Origin: Neckera pumila
Taxonomy: Eukaryota > Streptophyta > Bryopsida > Hypnales > Neckeraceae
DNA length: 64,000 bases
Direction of reading: 5' to 3'
Assembly: GCA_963969595.1 (NCBI GenBank)
Contig: OZ018416.1
Location: forward strand, 15,950,065-16,014,064
In this document: positions 45,871 to 59,170 of the stretch, piece after piece
Layout of the letters: each line of letters begins with the position of its first letter
How positions within the stretch are numbered: position 1 is the first letter of the stretch
The notes under the pieces: generated by a model
The model's database searches: none
What the model was told of the DNA's origin: nothing
Seen by the model: only the letters and a program-made list of their open reading frames with translations
Program-made: the position numbers and the translations under genes

Positions 45871-48397
45871 TATTCTATTAGGCTGTTGGACTCCTCTGCA
45901 AGGCTATAGTGCTACTTCGGCACTGTTGGAAGTTCACAGCTCATTTGTTACGAGCATTTGGGGAGTTACAGGGATCATAAAAATGGCTTCTTCTTCTTCA
46001 CGTCCTGTTACGAGCAATCAGGTTTATAGATGTGCTGTGGTTGATGTTGTATATGTGTTTTGGTGGTTTGTTTTCTTAACTCCTTGTGACAGCTATAACA
46101 TGCATTGTGGACTGTAGACACCTGCTATTTCCTCACTAACACTCCAACTTGTTGTTCTTGTTGTGGGATGGGCACAGGTGAGGTCCACAACCTCTTGGAG
46201 GATTTTTGGCAAACTGCAAAAATACTTCTACACCAAACTCTCATGATGCATTTCTATTTTACTTGATTGTAATTTGCAAAAGTTTTATGTCTCACACTTG
46301 GAGAGATATAGATGAGACACTCTTGTGCAAACTTTGGAGTTCTTTACTCTATTATTGGACACACATTGGTGATACTATTGAATGGATTATGGACTTACAT
46401 AACATTCAAATTTCCTTCATATACTTGACAAAGATTGGGTTTAGGAAGTAAAAATGCTTAGCATGTATTGAGACTATATCTCAACCTTGAAGCTCATAAA
46501 GAACTATAGGATAAATATGTATCCTAGAGCTTTTTAAGACCTAGAAGTGACTTTCAAAAAGCATAGACTTAATCAGATCATTGCCCTAGATCTAGGGATG
46601 TTCCAAAAAAATTTTGTTTTGTTTTGTTTTGTTTTGTTTTTCCAGACTATTGATTCAAGCTTTAATCCTAGATATAAGATTGAATAGCTATATAAACTTA
46701 CATTGACATGGCATAATATTATGTCATGGTTTACTCAATCTAATGCACTTTGAGAAATTACCTAATTAGATGATTTTTTGAGATCCTATTTTAAGAGGAT
46801 ATTTGTGCCACCCCTTCAATTTTTATGGTGATGAAGTTGGAGATTGTCCTTGATTAGACTCATGACTCATATCACCTATACTGACCCTAACTTGCCAACT
46901 ATATCCTACTGTTAAACTACCTCTTAGGGTGGTGTTAACGACTGGTTTTATGATTTGATTTGATTATCCCATCAAGTAATTTAAATCTCTGCTAATACCA
47001 GAAGCTCAACAGCCTCTGAGTATATTAATAACAGGTTCAAGCTGTAATATTGAGCATACTTGGACCAAAATCTTGCCTATGTACTACATAATTATACAGT
47101 AAGTACATTCTTAAGGCTTGAAAACTGGAGGCTATAGCCTCTAAATACATTAATTTCCACATAATCAAGCCTTCAATATGATGACGGATGCTACTATGTG
47201 GTCTCATGGCTTGGTCATTGTAACATCAGATTTAGGCTTCAACTTGATTGATTGGCTTCTGATCTGTTCTGGACCTTCATTTGAAGCTTGCTGGCTACAA
47301 GCTGCCTTGCTCACTGAGTAGAGATACCATTTTGTATCGATTAGCTTGCTGGTTGATGTGCATCGTGCTATCAATCACAAAAGATTTATTTGCTTTGGGT
47401 TGCTGCTTCTGAACTAGTGCAACTAGTGTACCAAAGTGGAAACTTAAGCTCGGGACAAGCGTACCTGAAAAATGGCTACTTCATAGGCATCTTCGTTTAG
47501 TTAGGTTCTTTTTATTTCCATTGTGTGTTATATGAAATTGTGTAGGAATGTGTCTTATCTAAGTTATTCTAGTGAAATCGATAGCAAGAGATTGTGGACT
47601 TAAGACACTTGTTGTACCTCATTAACCCCATTTTCTTGTGGTGTTTTTGGGACGGGCAGAGGTGAGGTCCACATCCTCTAAAATGTTCTTGGAGCATTTT
47701 GACACAAGACGATTGATTCCTACATACTCAATTTTAGGGAAGTCATAGCAAATATCTTGCTGCTTGCTATGAAGCTTTTTTACTATGAATGCTTATTTAC
47801 TCGAAAACGGACACTGGTATATATTGCTTCATGTTTGGTAAGTTGACTATAAGCTGACTTGACATTTACAAGTTCATATGGGGTTCATATGTTACTTTGT
47901 GAAAGCTGTTGTAAGATCAAATTTGTTACTTTTAAGAAATGCCCAGATCAGTGCTCGATTCAGAGATGTACCAAAAAAAATTTGTTTTGTTACGTTGAGA
48001 TCTCTCGGACCTTGCGTCCCCCGGCCGTGTGCTTGGTATTGTTGGAAAGCTCTCGATAAAGGGGGGTATAGGGGCTTGGTTTTGTTGCATTTGGAATGAT
48101 GGAGTGAAAGATATTGATTTTCAAAGTTTTTATTATGAATGAAAAAATTTAGAAAATTATTTTCACTATGATTTTGACTGTAGCAATGGCACAAGCCACA
48201 CTAGTAGTTATTAAGTTCAACATTTGTTGGCATTCTTTTTTTTTGTGCTTCCAAAAAATTAGCATTATTACTTATATTTTTATTTTATTATGTGGTGGCA
48301 GTATCATGGAGCACACTAGAGTTTATCAAATTTTATCTTCTAATTTTCAAACCCTTAATGAATTTGGAATACCTTTCAAAATTTTCCAAAATTTTCA
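45871..48397. other. Spacer with two diverged copies of an unknown repeat
   Basis: About 46.13-46.65 kb and 47.61-48.0 kb share GGTGAGGTCCACA...CCTCT, then AGATGTTCCAAAAAAA/AGATGTACCAAAAAAA followed by TTTGTTTTG, in the same order. An ATG at 45981 gives MASSSSRPVTSNQ followed by a GT, a possible first exon, but nothing follows that I can recognise. Confidence 0.4.
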
Positions 48398-49330
48398 TTA
48401 ACCCCTAAAGGATCGGTTGTCCCCTCAGGGGACAATTTGGGTCCGGGCAGGTTCCTACTGTCTCAATTTTTAGTAATATTTTTTGGGATTTTTTGAGGTT
48501 GTATTTTTTTGCTGGATGTTTGTGAATATATAATTTTTATTTTAATTGATGCCCAAGAGCAAAAGTTATGGCACCATAAGTGAAAATGGAATTTGGCGGG
48601 CAATACAAAAAAAATCACAAAAAGTCAAAATAATTTTTTTCAAATTTTTGGACTGAAAGACTATATTTTTGTCTACATGTGAAGCTTTGTTTCATTCAAT
48701 TTGGACTAATAATGAGAAAGATATGGACACTCTTAGATTTTTGGGCAATCTAAGCATCTTCTTGAAAAAATAACTTATAGAATTCATTTTTGAATGCAAT
48801 TTTTAGAATATTTCAAAAAAACTTATTAGATAGGGTTAGATTTTCTTGCTAGAACATTCTAACCGTTGGGATTATTGTGATTCAATTCCATTTAAAAGCT
48901 ATTAACAATTTAGTTTTTTCTTCAATCTTGAACCGAGCTCTACTTAACAATTTTTTTAATGAGTAAAAATTAAGTGATTTTTTTCCTAAATTTTTTTTGT
49001 AGATTCTCAACTGAACTACTTAACATAAATAAGTAGAAAATCAAAATCAATAGTGCAAAAATTTGAACAAAAAAGATTCAAAACCAAAAAATCTAGTCAA
49101 ACAAGGTGCAAAAAAACTTGTTTACTTCACTTTAAATGCATACAGCTTGCAATCTACATGATCAAAGTTTTTGGAATTTCTTCCTCATACTCATATACTA
49201 GTCAAATATAAGATCTTATGGTTGGATATGCAAAAAAAATTAAAAAATTAAACTCTTTTCTCTTTGCAATAGAAATGACAGTTTTGAGTGAATTTTGGTA
49301 GGAAAATCACCTTGGTCCTTTAGGGGTTAA
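48398..49330. mobile_element. piggyBac-like MITE, 933 bp
   Basis: TTAACCCCTAAAGGATCGG at the left, TTGGTCCTTTAGGGGTTAA at the right, TTAA on both sides. Orientation is opposite to the 62196 copy. Confidence 0.85.
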
Positions 49331-49595
49331 TTTTGAACACTTTCCTTAATTTTCAAAGAAATTCAGAAAATTTCAGAATTTTTCAGAATTTTGAACATCT
49401 TAATCCTTATTATATTTTTGAAACAAGTCTTTTGAAACTCAATCAGGAATATAAAACGGGTTTGACTAGAATCTCTTCACATTCATGAAACAACCCAGCA
49501 GTACAGCACTCCCACAATCTCCCACATAACAAACCCAACCTCCGTCCTGTTCTCCTTGCCATCTCTCTAACTGCCCTCCCTTTCCTAATTACAAG

Positions 49596-50106
49596 CCTGT
49601 TTTACCCCCCCTTTTGGCCTCTTAAGAAGTCATGGGTGGGGTTCTTAACCTCCATGTGGCCCCTAAACTGGATGTCACCCCCCGGCTTTGCAAGCCAAAC
49701 AGGCCTCAAACAAGAGGCCAGGTGGTGATGCTCTTAGAGCATCACCACCCGGCTTGCAAAATGCAAGCCAGGTTGCAAGCCTGGCAGTCCATTTTGCAAG
49801 CCAGGGAAGAAGGGTCGCCCCACCCGTGGCCTCTTAAGAAGTCATTGCCATCCAATGAGCTACATCCACATTCACAGATCATGTCCTTGCTTTTTGGGAA
49901 AGTGGAAAAGTGTTTGTCTCATGCGGTTTGCAAGCCGGTTTGCAAGCCACCCTTTGGCTTGCAAAAGAGCCCAGTTTTGCAAGCCACCGGAGGCTTTTGG
50001 TTTGGCCTCTTAACAAGTTCATCCATTATGCAAGACGGGTGGGGCAATTTTGCAAGCCTCTCTTAACAAGTCATCCAATATGCAAGACGGGTGGGGATGC
50101 TCTTAA
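49596..50106. repeat. Complex repeat with TGCAAGCC words and GAGCATCACCACCCG ends
   Basis: Contains many TGCAAGCC/GCTTGCAAA words, four GGCCTCTTAAGAAGTCAT-like direct repeats, and an inverted pair TTAGAGCATCACCACCCGG / GACGGGTGGGGATGCTCTTA. A second end lies back to back at 49720-49752. Probably one MITE inserted in another. The 144-aa frame over it is not a gene. Confidence 0.6.
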
Positions 50107-50689
50107 TGGGTCGCTTTTAGCCAAAGCGGTGGCAACAAATGTTATGATTGTCTTCATCTGGCACATGATCGCCGTCAGAACGTCAAAACCCAAAGAAAAC
50201 CATTACTTCGAAAGTCACCGGAAGTTTCAAATTCCAGATAGCTAAAAAAAGAGAAGTGCACGTGGCACACCGACATCTATTCCCAGGCCGATCTCTATCG
50301 GACAGAAGCAGAAATGATTAGTATCCATTAATAACTTCCAATACTATACCGATTTTTTTTGGTAATTTTCAGGAAAAACGTTAAATCGTGCCATCCTTTG
50401 TGGACCGAGCAGGGTAAATTTGGATTTCAATAGGGTAAAAGTAAATAAAAGCCCCCTATATTTGAGCCGTGTCTAGAGATACTTATCAACCCCCTAGCTA
50501 ATTTGGGGCTTCTGATTGCAAATATGAATTCAGATTTTGAAAAAAAAAGATATTGTGGCAAATAAAAAATTCCAACATTTTTCCCAGGGTGAATTTGGCC
50601 CGCAGGGCCCACAAAAGATGGTACAATGTAACGTCCTGTACTTTTCAGTTGTTTTCACATTGTCACAGTCTCACTAAGTAAGCTTTGGC

Positions 50690-50920
50690 ATTCTGAAATT
50701 TTTAAAAGTTTTTCTTTTCTGCCCATCAAGTTGCTTTTTTGACTTCATGTGGCATAAATTTTGCTTCCGGGCACAAAAATAAGAAAAATTATATTTTTAG
50801 AAAGCTAATGTAATACCCTATCTTCAAAAAAGTTTCAAAAAACCAGGTCAAAATTTGAAGTCACACAAGCTTGTCCAAAATCCCGTGTCCCTTGAGGGAC
50901 TTTGGGCCTTCAGGGATTAA
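50690..50920. mobile_element. piggyBac-like MITE, right part only
   Basis: Ends GGCCTTCAGGGATTAA and carries the TTGCTTCCGGGCACAAAAAT core of the family. The left part was not found. Confidence 0.6.
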
Positions 50921-51842
50921 GCAATTTGGTATAATTGGAGGCAACTTTTCCTAAAAAATTTTGTAGTATTTGGCAAATAAAAATCATGAATATTCAAAAA
51001 AGATTTTTCGGATGTGGTATGTAATTTCTATGATTTTTCAAAGAAATGGCTCTCTAGACCACTAAAACTATCACACAGGTAGACCCAAAACTGAAATCAA
51101 CAAGAATCAGATGTCAGTGAATGAGAATAAAATATGTGTTTCAATTGCGTCAGCAAATTAGAATTAAACATTTGTAGGACACTTTAATGGATGCTTATGG
51201 ACAAATTTGGTGACAATCTAGGGTTCAAGAATGGGGGCAGGGACAAGAATGGGTGTTTCTACCTTATGTCACCAATATGGGATGGATACAATTGCAATTG
51301 ATTAATTCATAGATTTGATTTGAGACCAAAAAAAATCAAAAAAATTTGGAAATTGTCCAAGCTCTATTTCTACACACTAAAAAAATTCCCCCCAAAGAAA
51401 ATGCCCTCTACATACATGTAACTCCTTAAGTGGTCAAAAATGGGTTGCTTCCCCTATCCAGATCTTGAAGTGGAGGTAGGCGGCAACTTTTGAAAAGAAA
51501 TTGTTCCAATGTAAAGCCGGCACTCCCAACCTCAAATGGTCTTTATTACATTATAAAGGAGAGAAAGAGATTTAACATTGAAAAAAGACCATTCATGCAA
51601 AAAGGAAAGTTCAAATCAATTGGTATATATAGCAAAGATTGAAAAGGTTTAACATTTATGACTCTTGCTATAGTAGGCGAACTTGCGGGCTCTTCATATT
51701 TTCCTAAATTGTCATGCAATGGATGGAAAATAGTAAGTCTAGTAATAAAGAGAGACCAATGCCAATTGCATTAGGGCGTGTTTTTTAGCAACCCCGTCAA
51801 TGTACAGCTGAAGTGCTTGTTTCCGAGTTGCATTGGACATTA
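50921..51842. other. AT-rich spacer, no gene seen
   Basis: No convincing frame or repeat. Confidence 0.55.
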
Positions 51843-52210
51843 GAAGAAATTTCAAGCCTCCAGAGGGCTGCTCTACAACCCTCCAAGGTACCCTGAAATT
51901 TGCTTTTATTTTGCTCAAAAAATTGTTTTCCCCTATTTCCGCCCTGCTGAAACTACAATGGTAGTGGCGCATGAATCCAGAATTCCGAATAAAAAGATAT
52001 TTAAAAAACTTAAATAATAATCTTTAAAAAAAATTTTAAAAATTTTAAAATTTTAAAAAAAATTTAAAAATCCTGCAAAACTTGATTGCTTCGACGAGCA
52101 ATCATAGACTTTGACTGCTCACCAAGAGCAATTTTGAAGTTGACAGGCCATGCAAAGAATAGCATGGCATGTCAACTTCGGACGGCCTTCCAAGGGGCTG
52201 AATTTTTCTC
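51843..52210. mobile_element. MITE with GGAAAAATTTC-type ends, copy 2
   Basis: GAAATTTCAAGCCTCCAGAG at the left and CCTTCCAAGGGGCTGAATTT at the right form a worn inverted repeat. A GTTGACAGGCCATGC...GCATGGCATGTCAAC hairpin lies inside. Confidence 0.65.
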
Positions 52211-52975
52211 TAGTAGTTGCTCTTAGAACATCTGCAATGTAGTCTTGGGAAACAATCACTGTATCGGCAAATGGCATGGCATCCCATGAGGCCCACATAA
52301 TACCAAGATTTTATCGGCAAAAATCAATCCAAACCTCAAATGAACTTTTCCGCATCATAAAAAGAAGAAGAAGAAGGGAAAATTCTATATTGAAAAAAGA
52401 CTTTCTATGCTACCAAGTGAAGGCCAAATTTATTAGCACACATACCAATGCTTGAAAAGGTATGACAATAATGACTATTTCTACAATGAGCCAACTTGCG
52501 GGCCCTTCAAATTTTGCAAATTTTTTGGATTTGGGAAGGATCATGACGTGCCAATGAATAAAGAGAGACCAATATTGATTTCATCATGGTCTTTTATTTT
52601 TATTTTTTATGAAGTGCTCAAGTGGCAATATTAGATATTATAGTGGTGCTCCAAATTTCAACATTCATCCACATATTAGATATAAAGATTCACATTCGTA
52701 CATATTGCATATCCATAATTTTGTTTTCATCTACAATTTGGTGATTTCATCCAAGATTTTTTTTTAATTTGAAGTTTTTTGGTGATTTTCCGCCTTTTCA
52801 GTACCATTTTGTTCCAATGGCATGGTAATGAGCCCATGAGTTTGGTGCAAATGGCCGCCAAATCACCCAAAAAAAAATGTTGGACTGCATTGAAGAGTGT
52901 TTTTTGGAGTTGCCCCTTTATTATGCCAATGCCATCTTGAAAGCTAGTTGCATTGCAGATGCTCCTAAACTCACT
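52211..52975. other. AT-rich spacer, no gene seen
   Basis: Only compositional frames. Confidence 0.5.
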
Positions 52976-53035
52976 ACAATGGAACCTCTCCTAGTGCATA
53001 GTGCCGGGACTTATGCACTAAGAAGGATTTATGCA

Positions 53036-54863
53036 TTAACCCCTAAAGGTCAGAGACTATGTTTTCACCAAACCCACTTCAAAACTACCATTTCTAGTAC
53101 AAGTACCAAATTTTGAAAAAAAAACATTTTTGAAAAAATATAACATGAGGATCTTGTAGTACACTAGTTCAAGATGTTGTGGAAAAAAATTCAGAAATTT
53201 CCACCTCGTGGATTGCAAGATAATAGCGTTTAATTTGACAAATATCCATTTTTTGTCCCTTCACAAGGTCACATTTATATGGAAAAATGTCCAAAATGGT
53301 GGTTATTCTTTGGATTCATTCTTCAAGTCAAGCTAGCTATATGCTTGAAAAATTTGGAATTGTAAAACATATAGAAAAAAAAGAATAAGTAGAAAAAAGT
53401 AAAGAATGATTCAAAATACTAAATATTTTTAAATTTAGATATGGAATTGAAAAATGCCAACTCCAATGGTTGTAGTTTTGTAATAGACAATCTACACTCA
53501 CTATTTAATTTTTTTTCAAAAATAATGGAATTGAGTTAACCCCTAAAAGCCCATTGTTCCTTTGGGGGACAAATGGGATTTCAAGCAAGTACCTAAGGGC
53601 TGAAATTTTGTCCTGATATCCTAAAACTTTTTTGAAGATAGGAAAATTGGTAAGCTTTGTGGGAACATAATTTTTTTTCAATCGGTGCCCGGGGACAAAA
53701 GTTATGTCCAAATAAGCTCAAAACAGAGAGAGGGGGCAGAAAAAAAAAATTGCAAAAATTTAAAATTAAAATTTTTTTTTTTTTTCTCATAGAATAAATT
53801 TCGTCTATCTGGAAAGATTTGATTCATTTCATTTGGATTTTTTATGAGAAGGTTAAAGACAATCTTGTTTTTTGAGCACTTAGAGCATCTTCCTAAAAAA
53901 AATAACTTGTAGGACTCATTTCTGAATGCAATTCTTACAATTTTTCAAAAAAAAAATTCCACGTGGTTTGGTTTGTTTGCTACACCAATCTCACCATTGG
54001 AATTAGTGCTATTTAATTATATCAAATAATATGAATATTTTAGATTCTCCTTCTATTTTGTATCTATTTCTACTTAACAATTTTTTAATAATGAAAATTA
54101 ATTTTTTTTTAATTTTCTTTTTTCTGCTAGATTCTCAACTCAATTCTCCACTATAAACATTTAAAGTTCAAAGCTTTGTAGTGCAAAAATTTAAAGTATA
54201 AAATGTTCAAAGTCAAAAAATCTAGTCCTACAATGCGCTGAAAAAGTTGTTTTTTCTCACTTTAAACACATAAATCTTGCAATCTATGCAGTCAAAAATT
54301 CCGAAATTTTTTTTGCACATTTTCATACTAGTCAGGTGTAAGATCCTATGGTTAGATGTGCAAAAAAACAATTTTCAAAATTCTTTTACTCTTTGCTATA
54401 GAAATGGTAACTTTAAGTGTTTTTTGGAAAAAAAAAAGGCCTTAGGCCTTTAGGGGTTAAATAAAGGACTTCAAAGTTTATTTTAGAATAGAGATTCCAT
54501 AACTACCCTCAAACTAAGAATCCTCATAACTTTTGACTCATTAATTGAAATGGAATGATTCAAAGCTTCCCACGTATACATAATTCTAAAGAACCAATTT
54601 CAAATTTTTATTTTTAAGAAAAATGATTTTTAAAGAAGTTTTTTGAGTTGCCTAGGTTGCCCACCGACCAATGAAAATGACATATCATGCAATAACTTTT
54701 TAACCATGTAGTCAAAACTTATGAAAATTGTTGGCCTTAAAGCTATTCCTCGGACACATCTTGTGTGAAAATTTCAAATAAAAAAGATAAAAAATCCATT
54801 TGTAATGAGCTACCCAAAATTACTATGCTTTTAAAAAACGGTGTTTGGTCCTTTAGGGGTTAA
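53036..54863. mobile_element. piggyBac-like MITE containing another copy
   Basis: TTAACCCCTAAAGGTCAGAG at the left, TTTGGTCCTTTAGGGGTTAA at the right. The body is split at 53536-54460; the outer halves match the 33925-34804 copy across the split. Confidence 0.85.
53536..54460. mobile_element. piggyBac-like MITE nested in the 53036 copy, 925 bp
   Basis: TTAACCCCTAAAAGCCCATT at the left, GGCCTTTAGGGGTTAA at the right, TTAA on both sides. The host reads TTGAGTTAAATAAAGGAC after removal, close to CAGTAAAATAAAGGAC in the uninterrupted copy at 34.4 kb. Confidence 0.88.
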
Positions 54864-55217
54864 GAAAGGTATAATAATAGCCATCTAACTAATGCCGGCT
54901 CTACTACATTACTATTTTTTTTTTAAATGCTTCAAATCGGGCCCACCTACAAATTGCATATTTGATATTTATGCTCGTCATCATTCTGTCAGCCTAGCCT
55001 GATTTACATGAAAAACACCGCACCTGCTCCTCAATTGTTGTCTCCATTCAAGGAGCTCAATTTAAAAACAACATGAATATTTTGGTCTCCAACTATGTTG
55101 CTCATGTAGAAATGGCGTAACATTATTAACCCCTAAAATTCATTAATGTTTAGGCCCACCACGGCTTCAAAGTACTTGTCTCCAAAGCAAGATCAAAACT
55201 TCCATCAATATTTATTT

Positions 55218-55969
55218 TTAACCCCTGAAAGACCAAGCTGCGTTTTTTTGGCAACATAGGCAAGTTTGGGCAGCTTACTACGGATGGAGTTTTTATTTTT
55301 TTTCTTTGAAAATTTTACGCAACATGTGTCCAAAGAGTAGCTTTAAGGCCCAACAATTTTTGTAATTATTGAATACATAGTTAAGAAGTTATTGCATGAT
55401 ATGCGTGTTTTTTTTAACTTTGGGCAGCCTGGACAGCTCAAAAAAATTCTTTAAAAATGACTTATAAAAAATATAAAAATTGTAACTTGGTTCTTTAGAT
55501 TTATATATACATGGAAAACTTTGAATCATTCAATTTCAATCTATGAATCAAAAGTTATGAGGATTTTAAGTTTAAAGGTAGGCATGGAGTCTTTGAAAAC
55601 CATAACTACCCGCAAACTTAAAATCCTCATAACTTTTGACTCATAGATTGAAATTGAATGATTCAAAGTTTTCCATGTATATATAAATCTAAAGAACCAA
55701 GTTACAATTTTTATATTTTTTAAAAGTCATTTTTAAAGAATTTTTTTGAGCTGCCTAGGCTGCCCAAAGTTAAAAGAATACTACATATCATGCAATAACT
55801 TTTTAACTATGTAGTCAAAAGTTACAAAAAATTATTGGGCCTTAAAGCTACTCCTTAAGCACATAGTATGTAAAATTTTCAAAGAAAAAAAACAAAAACT
55901 CCATCCGTAGTAAGCTGCCCCAAAACGTTACGTTGCCAAAAAAACGCAACTTGGTCCTTTAGGGGTTAA
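55218..55969. mobile_element. Foldback piggyBac-like MITE, 752 bp
   Basis: TTAA at each border. Each arm is about 350 bp and the right arm is an imperfect complement of the left over nearly the whole length (for example GGCAGCTTACTACGGATGGA at the left, TCCATCCGTAGTAAGCTGCC at the right), leaving a tiny loop near 55.58 kb. A lone TTAACCCCTAAAATTC end sits at 55136. Confidence 0.88.
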
Positions 55970-55991
55970 CAAATCCAACCGTAGGATCCTA

Positions 55992-56066
55992 CAGTAGAAC
56001 CTCTCCAACTGCATAAACCTCCTTTAGTGCATAATCCCAACACTATGCACTAAGAGAGGTTCTACT
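55992..56066. mobile_element. 75-bp mariner-type MITE
   Basis: CAGTAGAACCTCTCC at the left and GAGAGGTTCTACTA at the right, flanked by TA (55990-55991 and 56067-56068). Confidence 0.7.
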
Positions 56067-57325
56067 ATATTACTAACTTGTTTAAGTATACTCTCTAAAA
56101 TTTTAGAATGAATCTTCCCACGAATTGCAAGTTCAATGTGCCAAAAGCCCAAAACTTCAAATGTAGACTTCTTCAGTCTTTTCAAAAGGTGAAGTTCATC
56201 TGTCAACATTTAAAAAATATATATAATTAGTTAGGAGACGAGACAAGATAAATTCTAGACATGATTTAAACATAAACATTTTATTAAGTGATAAGTTTTT
56301 TCAAGCATGCACTTATATCATAATTTAGAGTTTGAAAATTCCAAATTATATAGAATAAAGTTAATCTCTAATGTATTAGTATCCACATTTGTATACATGT
56401 ATATTTACATCTATGTCTCTGCACATATGTATCTATATGTTCATATCCATGTATCCGTATTTGTATGGCAATTTTTTCTAATCAATTCTATTGAAATGTT
56501 GTGTCTAGTGTTTTTGAAGAAATAGTGAGTGAAATTATTCCAATAGAGTCTATTCATATCAATAGTAGGATTAATATTATCTTTCTTCCTAACCAATTCT
56601 AAATTTTGTGATGTTATTTCATACAACATTACCTTGTCTTTTTATATTCCTAACCAATCATGAATTTCCTGTTGATATTTCATATTCAAATAATACTTTT
56701 GTTACTTATATTCTTCTAGATTCATGCATGTCCTCAGAAGTTACATCACAAGTTACATCACGTGGACTTGGGGGCACTCATTACACCATGCCGCTAATAG
56801 AGAGGAGGTCTATAAGCACCAACCCCAATAGGAAAGTTTTTTTTATTTTTGTTTTTAAACAAATGAAACGGATTTTATTATAGGAGAGTTTTACAATCCC
56901 ACGTAACAGTACCCAACCACCCACTAAGTTATGGGCCTGCAATCAAGATCTTGAATACACTGTTGTGTAATGTATTGTACAGTAACAGGCCAGTGTTGAA
57001 TTATGGCTCGTACCATGTTCTTCTTTTTTGAAGCAAATGGAATGATTGCTCTTACCATTTTCATTATAAGCTTAAATTTCATACCTTGCGAAGGAACATG
57101 GCAATTCATTTGTTGCCATACCAGTCCAAACACTCACACTGGTCGAAACTGTCACCCAGTCACCCACTAGTTTGTTTGTTTGTTTTGAATAAAATGAAAC
57201 GGAAGTTGATTACAAAGAAACCCCCACTAAGCTAGAAACACCCATTTGTTCTCATTCATGTACCTTAGACTGTCACTAAATATGTCCCTAGACTTCCCAT
57301 TAATGTGTCTTTGAAATGTTTGATT
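56067..57325. other. AT-rich spacer, no gene seen
   Basis: 56.4 kb has TGTATACATGTATATTTACA-type alternating tracts. AAATGAAACGGATTTTATTA-type segments at 56.87, 57.19 and 61.21 kb look like a shared transposon tail. Confidence 0.45.
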
Positions 57326-58138
57326 TTAACCCCTAAAGGTCTAAGGCCTTTTTTCTGCCAAAAAACACCCCAAACTGCCATTTTTATAGCAAAGAGTAAA
57401 AAAAATTGAATTTTTTTTTCTTGCACATCTAATTGTAGGATCTTACATCTAACTAGTATGAGAGTGTGTGGAAAAAGTTTCAGAATTTTAGACTTAAATG
57501 TTTTGCATTGTAGAGTTTTGAGCTTCAAACCTTTATAGTGGAGAATTAAGTTGAGAGTCTAGGGGAAAAAAGAAATCCAAAAAGACTTAATTTCCATTAT
57601 TAAAAAAAAATATTAAGTAGAAGTAGGTACGAGATAGAAAGAAAATCTAAAATATTAATATCTTTTATATAGAATTCAAAAGCACTAATCCCAGTGGTGA
57701 GATTGTTCTAGCAAAAAAAGTAAAACTTGTAGAACCTTTTTTTTGAAAAATTGTAAAAAATGCATCCAGAAATGAATCCTACAAGTTATTTTTTTCAAAA
57801 AGATGCTTTAAGTGCCCGAAAAACAAGATTGTCTATAACTTTCTCATAAAGAACCCAAATGAAATGAATCAAAACTTTCTAAATAGATAAAAATATAATC
57901 TATAAGAAAAAAAATAAAAATAAAATTTTTGTTGCCCCTTGAACGTCGCTTTGAGCTTATTTGGGCAAAACTTTTTTCCCAGGCACCGATTGAAAAAAAA
58001 ATTATAATCCCACAAAGCTTAGTAGTTTTTCTATCTTTGAGAAAAGTTTTGAAAAATCACGACAAAAATTCAGGCCGTAGGTACCTACCCAAAATCCCAT
58101 TTGTTCCCCCAAAGGGGCAATGGGCTTTTAGGGGTTAA
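57326..58138. mobile_element. piggyBac-like MITE, 813 bp
   Basis: TTAACCCCTAAAGGTCTAAG at the left, GGGCTTTTAGGGGTTAA at the right, TTAA at both borders. Confidence 0.88.
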
Positions 58139-58492
58139 TTTGGCGACGTATTTGAAGGACACATACCTAATTCCTGTTTGTCACCTAAAGATTTTTGCAG
58201 ATTTTAGTTTCGGGTCCACCTATGCGACAATTTCAGTGGTCTAAGGAGCTGCCACTTTGAAAAATCATAGAAATTACATACTACAACAGAAACATTTGTT
58301 TTCCTACTATTCACGATTTTCACTCGCTAACACTACAAAAATATTAATTTTAGGAAAAGGTGCCTCCAACTGTGCTGAATTGCTTAATATTGATGGTTTG
58401 GATGTTTCTACCTTTGTTTTCCCTGAACAAAACTGCATTTGCAAATTGCAAAATGCTCCGACCAGGAGTAGCTGGGCTACTACTTACCTAGG

Positions 58493-58777
58493 GCCAGGAA
58501 CTCATACGCGTACCTCTGTCAGAAGCTCCACGTCCAACTTGGTGAGCACGCACTCAGTGCACCCGGCGCTCTCAAATTCAATTTCTCCAAATTAGATGTT
58601 TGCGAGGATGGAGGATGGACAGTCGAGATGGAAGGCAAGAAGGCCCTGCGGCTGGATTTGCGTTTCATCCCTCTTAACCCTGGAGTGCCGCGGATGCCAT
58701 TCCATGGCGTTCTGATGACAATACTGTTAGATAAAATGACTTCAAAAACACTTTTTCGTCCATGTTTTTCTTGTTGA
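58493..58777 (+). pseudogene. Unidentified protein-coding fragment
   Basis: An open frame without an ATG, preceded by an acceptor-like TTACCTAG. It includes LCQKLHVQLGEHALSAPGAL, then DVCEDGGWTVEMEGKKAL and RLDLRFIPLNPGVPRMPFHG. Composition and codon use are those of a real gene and contrast with the AT-rich surroundings. I cannot name the protein. It is probably an exon left from a captured, retrocopied or deleted gene; no neighbouring exon was found. Confidence 0.5.
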
Positions 58778-59170
58778 CCTTTTATGGTGGGTTATGAGGA
58801 GAATTTAAATGAATTTGTAGTCTTGTAAGTGTTTGTCTTCACATAAATGAGAAGAAAGTAAAAAAAGCGGATCATAGAATATGCTACATTAGTGTATTTT
58901 GGGAAGTTGTTGTTCCTTACTCTAAATCTGAAATTTCTCCACAAAAATGATATATTTTGAATTTGAGTCCAACTAACAAAATGAAGGTCATCTATTCTAG
59001 ATTCTACTCCAATTTGAATTTTGAAAAAAATCCTAATATTGAATCTTTTATTGCAATTTCAACTTTGGGAGTATTTTCAATGTCTATTATTTTCTAATTA
59101 TAGAATGACATGGAAATTGAGTTTATGCAATGATGTTTGTCATTGTAATATACACATAACATTCAATAGC

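Larger units (their letters stand above)
52976..54885. mobile_element. Small mariner-type MITE split by a piggyBac-like MITE
   Basis: ATGGAACCTCTCCTAGTGCA at the left and, after the insertion, TTAAGAAAGGTATAATAATA parallel the intact 75-bp element at 55992-56066. The insertion point is TTAA. Confidence 0.6.
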
